DNA from: an uncultured Ruminococcus sp.
GTDB taxonomy: Bacteria > Bacillota > Clostridia > Monoglobales > Monoglobaceae
Assembly: GCA_902766745.1 (NCBI GenBank)
Contig: CACXES010000141.1
Span: forward strand, 1-64,000
Reading direction: 5' to 3'
DNA: 64,000 nucleotides
The translations under genes and the position numbers were made by a program. Every line of letters begins with the position of its first letter. The stretch's first letter is position 1. Shown here piece after piece: positions 33,969 through 43,037 of this stretch. Below the pieces are notes generated by a model. The model saw only the letters and a list, made by a program, of their open reading frames with translations. It ran no database searches and had not been told where the DNA came from.

Positions 33969-36062
33969 ATGGAAACAGTACCGGAGATGTTTGGCGCTAA
34001 CGTATTTGACGACAGACAAATGAAAGCAAGGCTTTCCGAAAAGGTGTATAATTCATTGAGACGCACCATAGACGAAGGAAAACAGCTTGATATTTCACTT
34101 GCAAATGCAGTAGCGCTCGCAATGAAAGACTGGGCTGTTGAAAAGGGAGCCACTCACTACACACATTGGTTCCAGCCTATGACAGGCGTAACCGCTGAAA
34201 AACATGACAGCTTTATTACACCGGCTCCCGACGGCGGCGTGATCATGGAGTTCTCGGGCAAGGAGCTGGTTAAGGGTGAGCCGGACGCATCCTCGTTCCC
34301 CTCGGGCGGACTGAGAGCTACCTTCGAGGCGAGAGGCTATACGGCGTGGGATCCCACCTCGTTTGCATTTATAAAGGATAAAACCCTTTGTATTCCTACG
34401 GCTTTCTGCTCTTATACAGGCGAAGCTTTGGATAAAAAGACACCGTTGCTGCGCTCTATGGCGGCACTTAACACCCAGGCACTCAGAATTTTAAAGCTTT
34501 TCGGAAACGACAGTGTACATATGGTAAGAACGTCTGTCGGCCCCGAGCAGGAGTATTTCTTGGTTGACAAGGAAATGTACGACAAGCGCCGTGACCTGAT
34601 TTTCACCGGCAGAACCCTGTTCGGAGCAAAGCCGCCCAAGGGTCAGGAAATGGACGATCACTACTTCGGAATCATCAAGCCGAGGGTTGCGGCATTCATG
34701 GCTGATTTGAATGATGAGCTGTGGAAGCTGGGCATTTTGGCAAAGACGGAGCATAATGAGGTTGCACCCGCACAGCATGAGCTGGCACCGATTTATTCCA
34801 CAACAAATATTGCGACGGATAACAACCAGCTTACAATGGAGATTATGCAGAAGGTTGCATCAAAGCACGGCTTGGTTTGCCTGCTCCACGAAAAACCCTT
34901 TGCGGGCGTAAACGGAAGCGGAAAGCACAACAACTGGTCAATCGGAACGGATACAGGGGTAAACCTCTTAACTCCCGGAGATACGCCGTATGAGAATGCG
35001 CAGTTCCTGCTGTTCTTGGTTGCCGTTATCAAGGCAGTTGACGAATATCAGGATTTGCTTCGCCTGTCCGTTGCAACAGCGGGCAACGACCACCGTCTCG
35101 GCGCAAACGAGGCACCGCCTGCGGTAATTTCAATCTTCCTCGGTGATGAGCTTGAGGCGGTTCTTGAAGCAATTGAGAACGACACGGCGTACAAGGGTGA
35201 AAAAACAGCGAAGATGCAGCTTGGCGTAGACATTCTTCCCGTGTTCAAAAAGGATACTACCGACAGAAACAGAACCTCGCCCTTTGCGTTTACGGGCAAC
35301 AAGTTCGAATTCAGAATGCTCGGTTCGTCCAACAGCATTGCCTGTGCAAACATCATGCTCAACAGTGCGGTGGCTGAGGTGCTTCAGGGCTTTGCAGATA
35401 AGCTTGAGGGTTCTTCGGACTTTGACAAGGAGCTGCATGAGCTGATCCGCGATACCATTAAGGAACATAAGCGCATTATCTTTAACGGAAACGGCTACGG
35501 CGACGAGTGGATGGCTGAGGCAGAGAAGAGAGGTCTTTCAAACTTAAAGACTACGCCGGATTGTATGCCGAAGCTTCTCGATAAGAAAAATGCTGATATG
35601 CTTATCTCTCAGAAGGTATATACCAAGGCAGAGCTTGAGTCAAGATGCGAGATTATGCTTGAAAACTATGTAAAGGCAGTAAATATTGAGGCACTCACAA
35701 TGTCCGATATGGCAAGAAAAGAAATTTTACCGGCTGTTGAGGCATATGCTTCGTCCCTTGCAGAGACAGCTCTGCGGAAGAAGGAGCTTGGCGCAGATAT
35801 TTCACAGAGATACGAAAAGAGCGTGGTTTCCAAGCTTTCATCCCTGGCGGATTTGATTTATGACAGGACGGACGTGCTCGATGAGGCAACGGCAAAGCTT
35901 AAGGACATAGAAAGTATAGAAGAGCAGGGCTACTTTATTCGTGACGAAATTCTGCCGAAGATGGCGGCGCTCAGAGTTGCGGCGGACGAGGCAGAGACAA
36001 TGACCGACAGAAAGTATTGGCCGTTCCCGACCTACGGAGATTTGCTTTTCGGTGTAAGATAA
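33969..36062 (+). CDS. glnN: Glutamine synthetase, class III
   Basis: ATP-dependent ligation of ammonia to glutamate. At 697 aa it has the length of GlnN-type enzymes, much longer than GlnA (about 450). Diagnostic segments include [35 protein letters not shown] and the active-site loop [18 protein letters not shown], plus the [16 protein letters not shown] end of the catalytic core. ATG 33969 has AGAGAGG upstream. First gene of the glnN-amtB-asnB operon, read through the leader attenuator. A second, GlnA-type enzyme lies at 46931. Confidence 0.96.
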   Translation: METVPEMFGANVFDDRQMKARLSEKVYNSLRRTIDEGKQLDISLANAVALAMKDWAVEKGATHYTHWFQPMTGVTAEKHDSFITPAPDGGVIMEFSGKELVKGEPDASSFPSGGLRATFEARGYTAWDPTSFAFIKDKTLCIPTAFCSYTGEALDKKTPLLRSMAALNTQALRILKLFGNDSVHMVRTSVGPEQEYFLVDKEMYDKRRDLIFTGRTLFGAKPPKGQEMDDHYFGIIKPRVAAFMADLNDELWKLGILAKTEHNEVAPAQHELAPIYSTTNIATDNNQLTMEIMQKVASKHGLVCLLHEKPFAGVNGSGKHNNWSIGTDTGVNLLTPGDTPYENAQFLLFLVAVIKAVDEYQDLLRLSVATAGNDHRLGANEAPPAVISIFLGDELEAVLEAIENDTAYKGEKTAKMQLGVDILPVFKKDTTDRNRTSPFAFTGNKFEFRMLGSSNSIACANIMLNSAVAEVLQGFADKLEGSSDFDKELHELIRDTIKEHKRIIFNGNGYGDEWMAEAEKRGLSNLKTTPDCMPKLLDKKNADMLISQKVYTKAELESRCEIMLENYVKAVNIEALTMSDMARKEILPAVEAYASSLAETALRKKELGADISQRYEKSVVSKLSSLADLIYDRTDVLDEATAKLKDIESIEEQGYFIRDEILPKMAALRVAADEAETMTDRKYWPFPTYGDLLFGVR

Positions 36063-36122
36063 TTCAAAACTGTAAAAAATAATATATGTATTCATATGCA
36101 AAAATAATTGGGAGTGATTAAA

Positions 36123-37853
36123 TTGACAGTTGAATTTTGGTTTTTGATAGGAGCTGCGCTTGTATTTTGGATGCAGGCAGGGTTTGCAATGGTAGAGACG
36201 GGATTTACCCGTGCGAAGAACGCAGGTAACATTATAATGAAGAACCTGATGGACTTCTGTATCGGAACAGTTGTATTCTCGCTTTTGGGTTATACACTGA
36301 TGATGGGCGAGGATGCTTTGTTCGGACTCATCGGTATTCCGAACATGGATTTGTGGGGTAACTTCAAGGACTTCATTGCAAGTCCGGAGGATGGTTCGTT
36401 CACCGGTGCATCGACGTTTGTATTTAACCTCGTATTCTGTGCGACAACGGCTACGATTGTTTCCGGTTCGATGGCAGAGCGTACAAAGTTCTCATCCTAC
36501 TGTATCTATTCGGCGGTAATTTCACTGGTTGTATATCCGATAGAGGCACACTGGATTTGGGGCGGCGGCTGGCTTTCACAGCTCGGCTTCCACGATTATG
36601 CAGGTTCATGTGCAATACATATGGTAGGCGGTATCGCAGCTTTGGTCGGCGCAATAATGCTTGGGCCGAGAATCGGTAAGTATGTAAAGGATAAGAGCGG
36701 TAAGGTAGTAAAGGTAAACGCTATCCCCGGTCACTCAATCACCCTGGGTGCTCTCGGTGTATTCATCCTGTGGCTCGGCTGGTACGGATTTAACGGTGCT
36801 GCCGCTACATCTCCGTCAGAGCTGGCATCTATATTCCTCACCACAACAATTGCTCCTTCGGTTGCGACTGTTGTAACGATGATTTTCACATGGGTAAAGA
36901 ACGGAAAGCCTGATGTTTCGATGTGTCTGAATGCCTCACTTGCAGGTCTTGTAGGTATTACCGCAGGCTGTGATGCCCTTGACGCAATCGGTGCTTCCGT
37001 TGTAGGTATTGTATCCGGTATACTGGTAGTGGTTGTTGTTGAATTTTTGGATATTAAGCTTCACATTGACGACCCTGTCGGTGCAGTAGGCGTACATATG
37101 GCAAACGGTGTTTGGGGTACAATAGCGGTTGGACTTTTGGCTACACCGTCGGCTCCGGCAGAACTTGAAGGATTGTTCTATACAGGCTCTGCTTCGCTTC
37201 TCGGTACACAGATACTCGGTGTTCTGACAGTCGGTATATATGCAGCGGTAATGATGGTTATTACATTTACAATTATAAAGAAGACAAATGGTCTGAGAAC
37301 CTCTGCGGAGGAGGAAATTGCAGGTCTCGACAGCACCGAGCATGGTCTGCCCAGCGCATATCCCGATTTCACACCTGCGGTTGACAAGTACAGCGAATAC
37401 GGTGACGAGCCGGTAGTTGTAACGGGTACGACACCTGTCAGCGAGGCTGTTAAGGTTGAGAAGGTTCCCTCATTTGAAAAGCCGAGTGTGGACGGCGTTA
37501 AGTTCACAAAGGTTGAAATCGTATGTAAGGAAGCTCGCTTTGACGCATTGAAGAATGCTATGATGGCACTTGGTATAACAGGTATGACAGTATCTCACGT
37601 TATGGGCTGCGGACAGCAGAAGGGTAAGCCGGAGTATTACAGAGGTGTTGCCGTTGAGACAAATCTGCTGCCTAAGGTTCAGGTTGACATCGTTGTAAGT
37701 AAGATTCCGGTTAGAGATGTTATCGAGACGGCTAAGAAGGTGCTTTACACCGGACATATCGGCGACGGTAAGATATTTGTATATGACGTAGAGAACGTAG
37801 TAAAGGTAAGAACGGGTGAAGAAGGCTATGACGCCCTTCAGGACGTAGAATAA
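36123..37853 (+). CDS. amtB: Ammonium transporter fused to a C-terminal PII signalling domain
   Basis: Membrane ammonium channel with its own regulator. Residues 1 to about 400 form the Amt domain with eleven hydrophobic segments and the twin pore histidines in CAIHMVGGIAALVG and VGVHMANGVWGT. A linker (about 400-455) leads to a complete PII domain (about 459-570): FTKVEIVCKEARFDAL, a T-loop with EYYRGV, and the nucleotide-binding B-loop TGHIGDGKIFVY. The start is TTG 36123, placed 8 nt after GGGAGTG. It lies between glnN and asnB and probably blocks or opens the pore according to ATP/2-oxoglutarate levels. Confidence 0.94.
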   Translation: MTVEFWFLIGAALVFWMQAGFAMVETGFTRAKNAGNIIMKNLMDFCIGTVVFSLLGYTLMMGEDALFGLIGIPNMDLWGNFKDFIASPEDGSFTGASTFVFNLVFCATTATIVSGSMAERTKFSSYCIYSAVISLVVYPIEAHWIWGGGWLSQLGFHDYAGSCAIHMVGGIAALVGAIMLGPRIGKYVKDKSGKVVKVNAIPGHSITLGALGVFILWLGWYGFNGAAATSPSELASIFLTTTIAPSVATVVTMIFTWVKNGKPDVSMCLNASLAGLVGITAGCDALDAIGASVVGIVSGILVVVVVEFLDIKLHIDDPVGAVGVHMANGVWGTIAVGLLATPSAPAELEGLFYTGSASLLGTQILGVLTVGIYAAVMMVITFTIIKKTNGLRTSAEEEIAGLDSTEHGLPSAYPDFTPAVDKYSEYGDEPVVVTGTTPVSEAVKVEKVPSFEKPSVDGVKFTKVEIVCKEARFDALKNAMMALGITGMTVSHVMGCGQQKGKPEYYRGVAVETNLLPKVQVDIVVSKIPVRDVIETAKKVLYTGHIGDGKIFVYDVENVVKVRTGEEGYDALQDVE

Positions 37854-37865
37854 GGCGGTGACAGT

Positions 37866-39443
37866 ATGTGTTCAATTATAGGCTGCTGCGGCAGCTGCCC
37901 GGACATTGAAAAGCTCAAAGAAGGATTTGACAGGACAATATCGAGAGGCCCCGACGATACGCGTATGGTTGAGGCAGGCAGCGGAGTTTTGGGTTTTCAC
38001 AGGCTTGCAATCATGGATTTGTGTGATACGGGAATGCAGCCGTTTGAGCTTGGCGGCAGTTATCTGGTTTGCAACGGCGAGATTTACGGGTTTAAGAAGC
38101 TAAAGGAGGAGCTTTCGTCAAAGTACAGCTTTACAAGTGATTCTGACTGCGAAATACTCCTGCCGATGTACAGAGAATACGGAACGGATATGTTTAAAAT
38201 GCTTGATGCGGAGTATGCGCTCATTATGTATGATGCGGAAACGGACGGCTTTATAGCCGCCCGTGATCCCATCGGGATCCGCCCAATGTACTACGGCTTC
38301 AATTCGGACGGCACCATAGTTTTTGCAAGCGAGCCGAAAAACCTTGTTTCCATATGCGATGAGATAATGCCGTTCCCTCCCGGATACTATTATAAGGACG
38401 GACAATTTATATGCTACCGTGATATGACGGAGGTAAAAGAGGTTTGCCGGGATGATTTGGACACAGTTTGCAAAAATATTCACGATAAGCTGATTTGCGG
38501 AATCGAGAAAAGGCTGGTAGCCGACGCTAAGGTCGGCTACCTCCTTTCGGGAGGATTGGATTCCTCCTTGGTTTGTGCCGTTGCGGCGAGATACAGCAGC
38601 GAGCCGATAAAAACCTTTGCGATAGGTATGAGTGAGGACGCAATCGACTTAAAATACGCAAAGCAGGTTGCTGATTATATAGGAAGCGAGCATACGGAGG
38701 TTATCATTACAAAGGATGATGTTATTTCATCTCTCGATACGGTAATCGAGCTTCTCGGAACATACGATATTACGACTATCCGCGCAAGCATGGGTATGTA
38801 TCTGCTTTGCAAGTATATACATGAGAACACGGATGTTCGAGTTTTGCTTACCGGTGAGATTTCGGATGAGCTTTTCGGATATAAGTACACGGATTTTGCC
38901 CCCTCGGCAGAGGAGTTTCAAAAGGAATCACAAAAGCGTGTGCGAGAGCTTCATATGTATGACGTGCTGCGTGCCGACAGATGTATATCAGTAAACTCCC
39001 TTGAGGCAAGAGTTCCCTTCGGTGATCTGGAATTTGTCGAATATGTGATGTCGATTGATCCGCAGATGAAAATGAACACCTATGGCAAGGGAAAATACCT
39101 GCTCCGTCATGCTTTTGAGGGCGACTATCTGCCCCACGATATACTATACCGTGAGAAGGCGGCGTTCTCCGATGCGGTCGGACATTCTATGGTGTGGTAC
39201 TTAAAGGATTATGCCGAAAAATATTATACCGATGAAGAGTTTGAAGAGAAGAAAAAGAAGTATGCTCATGCGGCACCTTTTACAAAGGAATCGCTTCTCT
39301 ACCGTGAGATTTTTGAGAGATATTATCCCGGCCAGAGCGAGATGATAAAGGACTTCTGGATGCCGAACAAGTCTTGGGAGGGCTGTGATGTGGACGATCC
39401 GTCCGCTCGTGTTCTTTCAAACTACGGCGCAAGCGGAATTTAA
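37866..39443 (+). CDS. asnB: Asparagine synthetase, glutamine-hydrolysing
   Basis: Makes asparagine from aspartate, ATP and glutamine. The 525-aa protein begins MCSIIG, with Cys2 as the glutaminase nucleophile; the N-terminal Ntn domain (NGEIYGF, RGPDDTR, FHRLAIMD) is followed by the synthetase domain with the PPi loop LLSGGLDSSLV. Last gene of the glnN operon, 12 nt after amtB. A 19-bp hairpin begins at its stop codon. Confidence 0.95.
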   Translation: MCSIIGCCGSCPDIEKLKEGFDRTISRGPDDTRMVEAGSGVLGFHRLAIMDLCDTGMQPFELGGSYLVCNGEIYGFKKLKEELSSKYSFTSDSDCEILLPMYREYGTDMFKMLDAEYALIMYDAETDGFIAARDPIGIRPMYYGFNSDGTIVFASEPKNLVSICDEIMPFPPGYYYKDGQFICYRDMTEVKEVCRDDLDTVCKNIHDKLICGIEKRLVADAKVGYLLSGGLDSSLVCAVAARYSSEPIKTFAIGMSEDAIDLKYAKQVADYIGSEHTEVIITKDDVISSLDTVIELLGTYDITTIRASMGMYLLCKYIHENTDVRVLLTGEISDELFGYKYTDFAPSAEEFQKESQKRVRELHMYDVLRADRCISVNSLEARVPFGDLEFVEYVMSIDPQMKMNTYGKGKYLLRHAFEGDYLPHDILYREKAAFSDAVGHSMVWYLKDYAEKYYTDEEFEEKKKKYAHAAPFTKESLLYREIFERYYPGQSEMIKDFWMPNKSWEGCDVDDPSARVLSNYGASGI

Positions 39444-39615
39444 CGGAGGGGATAATGTGAAAGCTCCTTTCGCATTATGCCTCCGTCGGATTTAATTGCC
39501 CGTGCGAAATTTTCTAAGGCTTTGCCTTAGAAACGCACATGGGCGTAATAATCTCTTGTCATTCCTTGCCCTGCGGATAAGAGAATTTTAATTACTATTT
39601 GTGCCGACGCAGGGC
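39443..39615 (+). other. Three strong hairpins between asnB and dapF
   Basis: Hairpin 1 (39443-39486): ACGGAGG/CCTCCGT plus a 12-bp inner stem, starting at the asnB stop. Hairpin 2 (39498-39544): GCCC/GGGC and GTGCG/CGCAC around a perfect 10-bp stem TTTCTAAGGC/GCCTTAGAAA. Hairpin 3: GCCCTGCG (39568-39575) with CGCAGGGC (39608-39615), closing over about 30 nt just before dapF. None is followed by a T-run, so they are not ordinary terminators. They may stabilise the upstream mRNA or regulate dapF. Not a lysine riboswitch that I can recognise. Confidence 0.6.
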
Positions 39616-39633
39616 GGCGGAATGGAGATTATT

Positions 39634-40485
39634 GTGACATTGAATTTTACAAAGATGCACGGCTGCGGCAATGATTATATTTATGTAAATGCTTTTCAGC
39701 AGCCGATAGATAATCCGAATGAACTGTCGGAGATACTCTCCGACAGGCATTTTTCCGTAGGGGGAGACGGGCTTATTCTCGTCTGCCCGTCTGATGTTGC
39801 GGACGTAAAAATGCGTATGTTTAACGCCGACGGAAGCGAGGGAAAAATGTGCGGAAACGGCGTCCGCTGCGTTGCAAAATTTGCCTATGACCACGGTCTG
39901 TCCAAGGCGAACCCTATGAGCGTTGAGACCCTGTCGGGGATAAAGACCATAAAGCTTGCCTTTGACGGAAATGAGGTTGTCGGAGCCTCGGTAGATATGG
40001 GATTTCCCATATTCGAGCCGGCGAAAATCCCGGTTGCGACAGAGGATGACACACCGGTTGTATCCCGTGAGGTTGTTCTCGGCGGAAAGCCGCAGACTGT
40101 GACCTGCGTCAGCATGGGAAATCCCCACTGCGTGATTTTTGTGCCGGAGGACTTTCCCCTTTGGGATTTTGATATTAAGGCGGAGGGCTCACCGATTGAA
40201 AATGACAGCTTTTTCCCGGAAAAGGTGAATGTGGAGTTCGTAAAGAAAATATCGGATACATATTTTGAAATGCGCGTATGGGAACGAGGCAGCGGTGAAA
40301 CCTTTGCCTGCGGCACGGGTGCCTGTGCGACGGTTGCCGCCGCATGCGAGACGGGCTTATGCGAGAAGGGTACGGACGTTACGGTAAAGCTCCGCGGCGG
40401 AGAGCTTAAAATCAACTGCGGCGAGAACGGAATCATTATGACCGGCGAAGCGGTAACGGCATTTTCCGGTACGGTTGAAGTTTAA
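39634..40485 (+). CDS. dapF: Diaminopimelate epimerase
   Basis: Converts LL- to meso-diaminopimelate for lysine and peptidoglycan. The 283-aa protein has KMHGCGNDYIYV, the first catalytic Cys in GKMCGNGVRC and the second in FACGTGACA. I place the start at GTG 39634, 6 nt after GGAG and four residues before FTKMHG, as in other DapF proteins; ATG 39622 is an alternative with a poorer site. It pairs with the downstream DapL. Confidence 0.94.
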   Translation: MTLNFTKMHGCGNDYIYVNAFQQPIDNPNELSEILSDRHFSVGGDGLILVCPSDVADVKMRMFNADGSEGKMCGNGVRCVAKFAYDHGLSKANPMSVETLSGIKTIKLAFDGNEVVGASVDMGFPIFEPAKIPVATEDDTPVVSREVVLGGKPQTVTCVSMGNPHCVIFVPEDFPLWDFDIKAEGSPIENDSFFPEKVNVEFVKKISDTYFEMRVWERGSGETFACGTGACATVAAACETGLCEKGTDVTVKLRGGELKINCGENGIIMTGEAVTAFSGTVEV

Positions 40486-40499
40486 TAACGGAGGAAAAC

Positions 40500-41690
40500 A
40501 TGAAAATAAATAAGAATTATCTGAATTTAAAGCCGTCATATCTCTTTAAGACCATCGGCGAGAGGTGTGCGGATTACAAGGCGAAGAATCCCGATGCGGA
40601 TATTATTTCAATGGGGATTGGCGATGTTACACTGCCGCTTTGCAGGACTGCCGCCGATGCAATGGTTGCCGCGGCGAAGGAAATGGGAAATATCGACACA
40701 TTTCACGGCTATCCCTCGAGCTACGGCGAGGATTTTTTGCTGTCTGCGATTTCGGCTCACTATAAAAACCATATCGGGATTGACGTTAAGACCTCCGATA
40801 TTGTTGTGACCTGCGGTGCAAAGGAGGATGTGGCGAATATCCTTGATATATTTGATGAGGATAATACGGTATTGATCCCCGATCCCGTATATCCTGTTTA
40901 TCTCGATACAAATATAATGGCGGGCAGGAAAATAAAGTTCATTTCGGCAAACGAAGAAAATAAAAACCTTCCCATGCCCGGAGAGAATGATGCAGCGGAT
41001 ATCATATACATCTGTTCGCCCAACAATCCCACGGGTGCGGCATATACCCGCAGTCAGCTTAAGACGTGGGTGGATTTTGCAACAGAAAACAATGCGGTAA
41101 TTCTCTATGATGCCGCATATGAGATGTTTATCACCGATCCCGACTGTCCGAGAAGCATATTCGAGATAGACGGGGCGGAAAAGTGTGCAATAGAGTTCTG
41201 CTCCTTCTCAAAGACGGCGGGCTTTACCGGTGTAAGATGCGGATATACGGTTGTTCCGTCAGAGCTGACGTTTGACGGCGTATCTCTGCTTGATTTGTGG
41301 AAGCGCAGACAATCGACCAAGTCCAACGGCGTATCCTATGTTGTTCAGAGAGCGGCGGCAGCCGCATTTTCCGAGCAGGGCTATGCCGAGATTTGCAGCA
41401 ATATAGACTACTATCGCAAAAATACGGCGAATATGATGGCGACGTTTGACGAGCTTGGTCTGACCTATTACGGCGGATGCAACAGTCCGTATATATGGCT
41501 TAAGTGCCCGAAGGGCATGAAAAGCTGGGACTTCTTTGACGTCATGCTTGAAAGGTGCAATGTAATCGGAACGCCCGGCTCCGGCTTCGGCGAGATGGGT
41601 GAGGGCTTTTTCCGTCTTTCCGGCTTCGGCGATAACGATAGATGCTCGGCTGCCCTGGAGCGAATAAAAAAGGTTATACCCACACTTTAA
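40500..41690 (+). CDS. dapL: LL-diaminopimelate aminotransferase
   Basis: PLP enzyme converting tetrahydrodipicolinate directly to LL-diaminopimelate, bypassing the acylated intermediates. The 396-aa class I aminotransferase has the DapL-type start YLNLKPSYLFKTIGER, ICSPNNPTGAAYT and the PLP Lys in SFSKTAGFTGVRCGY, with RLSGFGDN at the C-terminus. AGGAAAAC precedes the ATG, 14 nt after dapF. With dapF it completes the last two steps to meso-diaminopimelate. Confidence 0.94.
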   Translation: MKINKNYLNLKPSYLFKTIGERCADYKAKNPDADIISMGIGDVTLPLCRTAADAMVAAAKEMGNIDTFHGYPSSYGEDFLLSAISAHYKNHIGIDVKTSDIVVTCGAKEDVANILDIFDEDNTVLIPDPVYPVYLDTNIMAGRKIKFISANEENKNLPMPGENDAADIIYICSPNNPTGAAYTRSQLKTWVDFATENNAVILYDAAYEMFITDPDCPRSIFEIDGAEKCAIEFCSFSKTAGFTGVRCGYTVVPSELTFDGVSLLDLWKRRQSTKSNGVSYVVQRAAAAAFSEQGYAEICSNIDYYRKNTANMMATFDELGLTYYGGCNSPYIWLKCPKGMKSWDFFDVMLERCNVIGTPGSGFGEMGEGFFRLSGFGDNDRCSAALERIKKVIPTL

Positions 41691-41831
41691 GACAGTGCGT
41701 AAGGGCTTATAATCTTCTTTATATATGTGCTGCTATTGTGCTTCGGCACATTTGCGGTGGTGAAAATTCGGGATAAAAAAGAAATTTAAAAGATTTAGAG
41801 TGAGAAATACCGAAAAATTTGAAAAATAGTA

Positions 41832-41860
41832 TTGACAAACATCTAAAACAGTGATATAAT
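41832..41860 (+). promoter_or_regulatory. Consensus promoter of the glutamate synthase operon
   Basis: TTGACA (41832-41837), a 17-nt spacer and TATAAT (41855-41860). The expected start is about 41867, right at the hexaloop hairpin. The stretch from dapL to here (41691-41831) holds only a small TGTGC-TTCG-GCACA hairpin. Confidence 0.88.
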
Positions 41861-41868
41861 TTTTAAAG

Positions 41869-41926
41869 ATAGACAAAGATGTTTATTTTTAGGGATATTA
41901 TACCCTAAAAATGACATCTTTTTTTT
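41869..41926 (+). promoter_or_regulatory. Hexaloop hairpin overlapping an attenuator terminator (GOGAT leader)
   Basis: ATAGAC-AAAGAT-GTTTAT (41869-41886) is a 6-bp stem (one G-U) with a hexaloop having A1 and G4. The same bases, AAAGATGT, pair alternatively with ACATCTTT (41914-41921), enclosing TTTTTAGGG/CCCTAAAAA and ending in eight T residues: an intrinsic terminator. The layout matches the glnN leader base for base in concept. The GATase start codon follows at 41946. Confidence 0.75.
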
Positions 41927-41945
41927 ATGGAAAGGCAGATGTAAA

Positions 41946-43037
41946 ATGAAACTTAAAGAAGGTCAGATAAGAATACCGTCGGGCTGTGCAATATCGGCAG
42001 TTATCTCCCGTGAGGGAAAGAGGATGACGGGCGAGAAAATTATTGAGAGCATGAAGCCCATGCATGATCGTTCAAACGGCTTGGGCGGCGGCTTTGCGGC
42101 TTACGGGATATATCCCGAGTACAAGGAATTTTATGCTCTGCACATATTTTACGACGATAACACTTCAAGGCATACCTGTGAGCAGTTTTTGAAAGACGGC
42201 TTTGAAATAGTGCGTGCGGAGAACATTCCGACCCGAAAGCATAAAAACATTACCGATGAGCCTTTGATATGGAGATATTTTGTTGCGCCGCTGGCATCGG
42301 TTCTGGCGAGAATGCAGCTTGATGAAAAGGAGTATACCGCCAGAATTGTGATGAAGATAAACACTGAGATTGACGGTGCATACGTCTTTTCCAGCGGAAA
42401 GAATATGGGCGCATTCAAGGCGGTCGGCTACCCCGAGGACGTCGGCGAATTCTACCGTCTTGACGAATACGGCGCATATCTTTGGACTGCCCACGGAAGA
42501 TACCCGACCAACACCCCCGGCTGGTGGGGCGGTGCGCATCCCTTCGGACTTTTGGATTACACAATTGTGCATAACGGCGAGATTTCGTCCTATGACGCAA
42601 ACAGACGCTTCATCGAAATGTTCGGGTATAAGTGTACCCTTCAGACAGATACAGAGGTCATTACCTACATTGCCGATTACCTAATGAGAAAGCAGGGCTT
42701 GACCCTGGAGGAGACTGCGTCCGTTATTGCGGCACCGTTCTGGAGTACAATAGAGAACCGTGAGGACAAGGAGCTTCTTAAATACCTGCGCTGCACCTAC
42801 GGCGGCTTACTGATTACCGGGCCTTTCTCGATTATCCTCGGCTTTAACGGCGGACTTATGGCTCTTAACGACAGACTGAAGCTTCGCAGCATGGTTGTGG
42901 GCGAAAAGGACGATAAGATCTTTATCGCCAGCGAAGAGGCGGCTATCCGCACCATGGAGCCGGATGCAGAGAATATCTATTCACCCGCAGGCGGAGAGCC
43001 GGTTATTGTAAGGGTTAAGGAGGGCGTTGAATTATGA
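41946..43037 (+). CDS. Glutamate synthase glutaminase (class II amidotransferase) subunit
   Basis: Hydrolyses glutamine to supply ammonia to the synthase. The 363-aa protein corresponds to the N-terminal Ntn-amidotransferase domain of GltB as a separate chain. Cys14 in IPSGCAISAVI is the probable nucleophile, which would need removal of a 13-residue leader as in GltB; AHGRYPTNTPGWWGGAHPF and HNGEISSYDANR are the typical glutamine-site motifs. It overlaps the next gene by 4 nt. First of five genes that together rebuild a glutamate synthase. Confidence 0.9.
   Translation: MKLKEGQIRIPSGCAISAVISREGKRMTGEKIIESMKPMHDRSNGLGGGFAAYGIYPEYKEFYALHIFYDDNTSRHTCEQFLKDGFEIVRAENIPTRKHKNITDEPLIWRYFVAPLASVLARMQLDEKEYTARIVMKINTEIDGAYVFSSGKNMGAFKAVGYPEDVGEFYRLDEYGAYLWTAHGRYPTNTPGWWGGAHPFGLLDYTIVHNGEISSYDANRRFIEMFGYKCTLQTDTEVITYIADYLMRKQGLTLEETASVIAAPFWSTIENREDKELLKYLRCTYGGLLITGPFSIILGFNGGLMALNDRLKLRSMVVGEKDDKIFIASEEAAIRTMEPDAENIYSPAGGEPVIVRVKEGVEL

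Noticed and set aside
39444-39633. Lysine riboswitch upstream of dapF
   Set aside because: The conserved L-box core could not be found and the hairpins do not match its five-helix junction; recorded only as unexplained structure.
41734-41752. Terminator after dapL (TGTGC-TTCG-GCACA)
   Set aside because: The stem is only 5 bp and no T-run follows; the sequence is noted but not claimed as a terminator.
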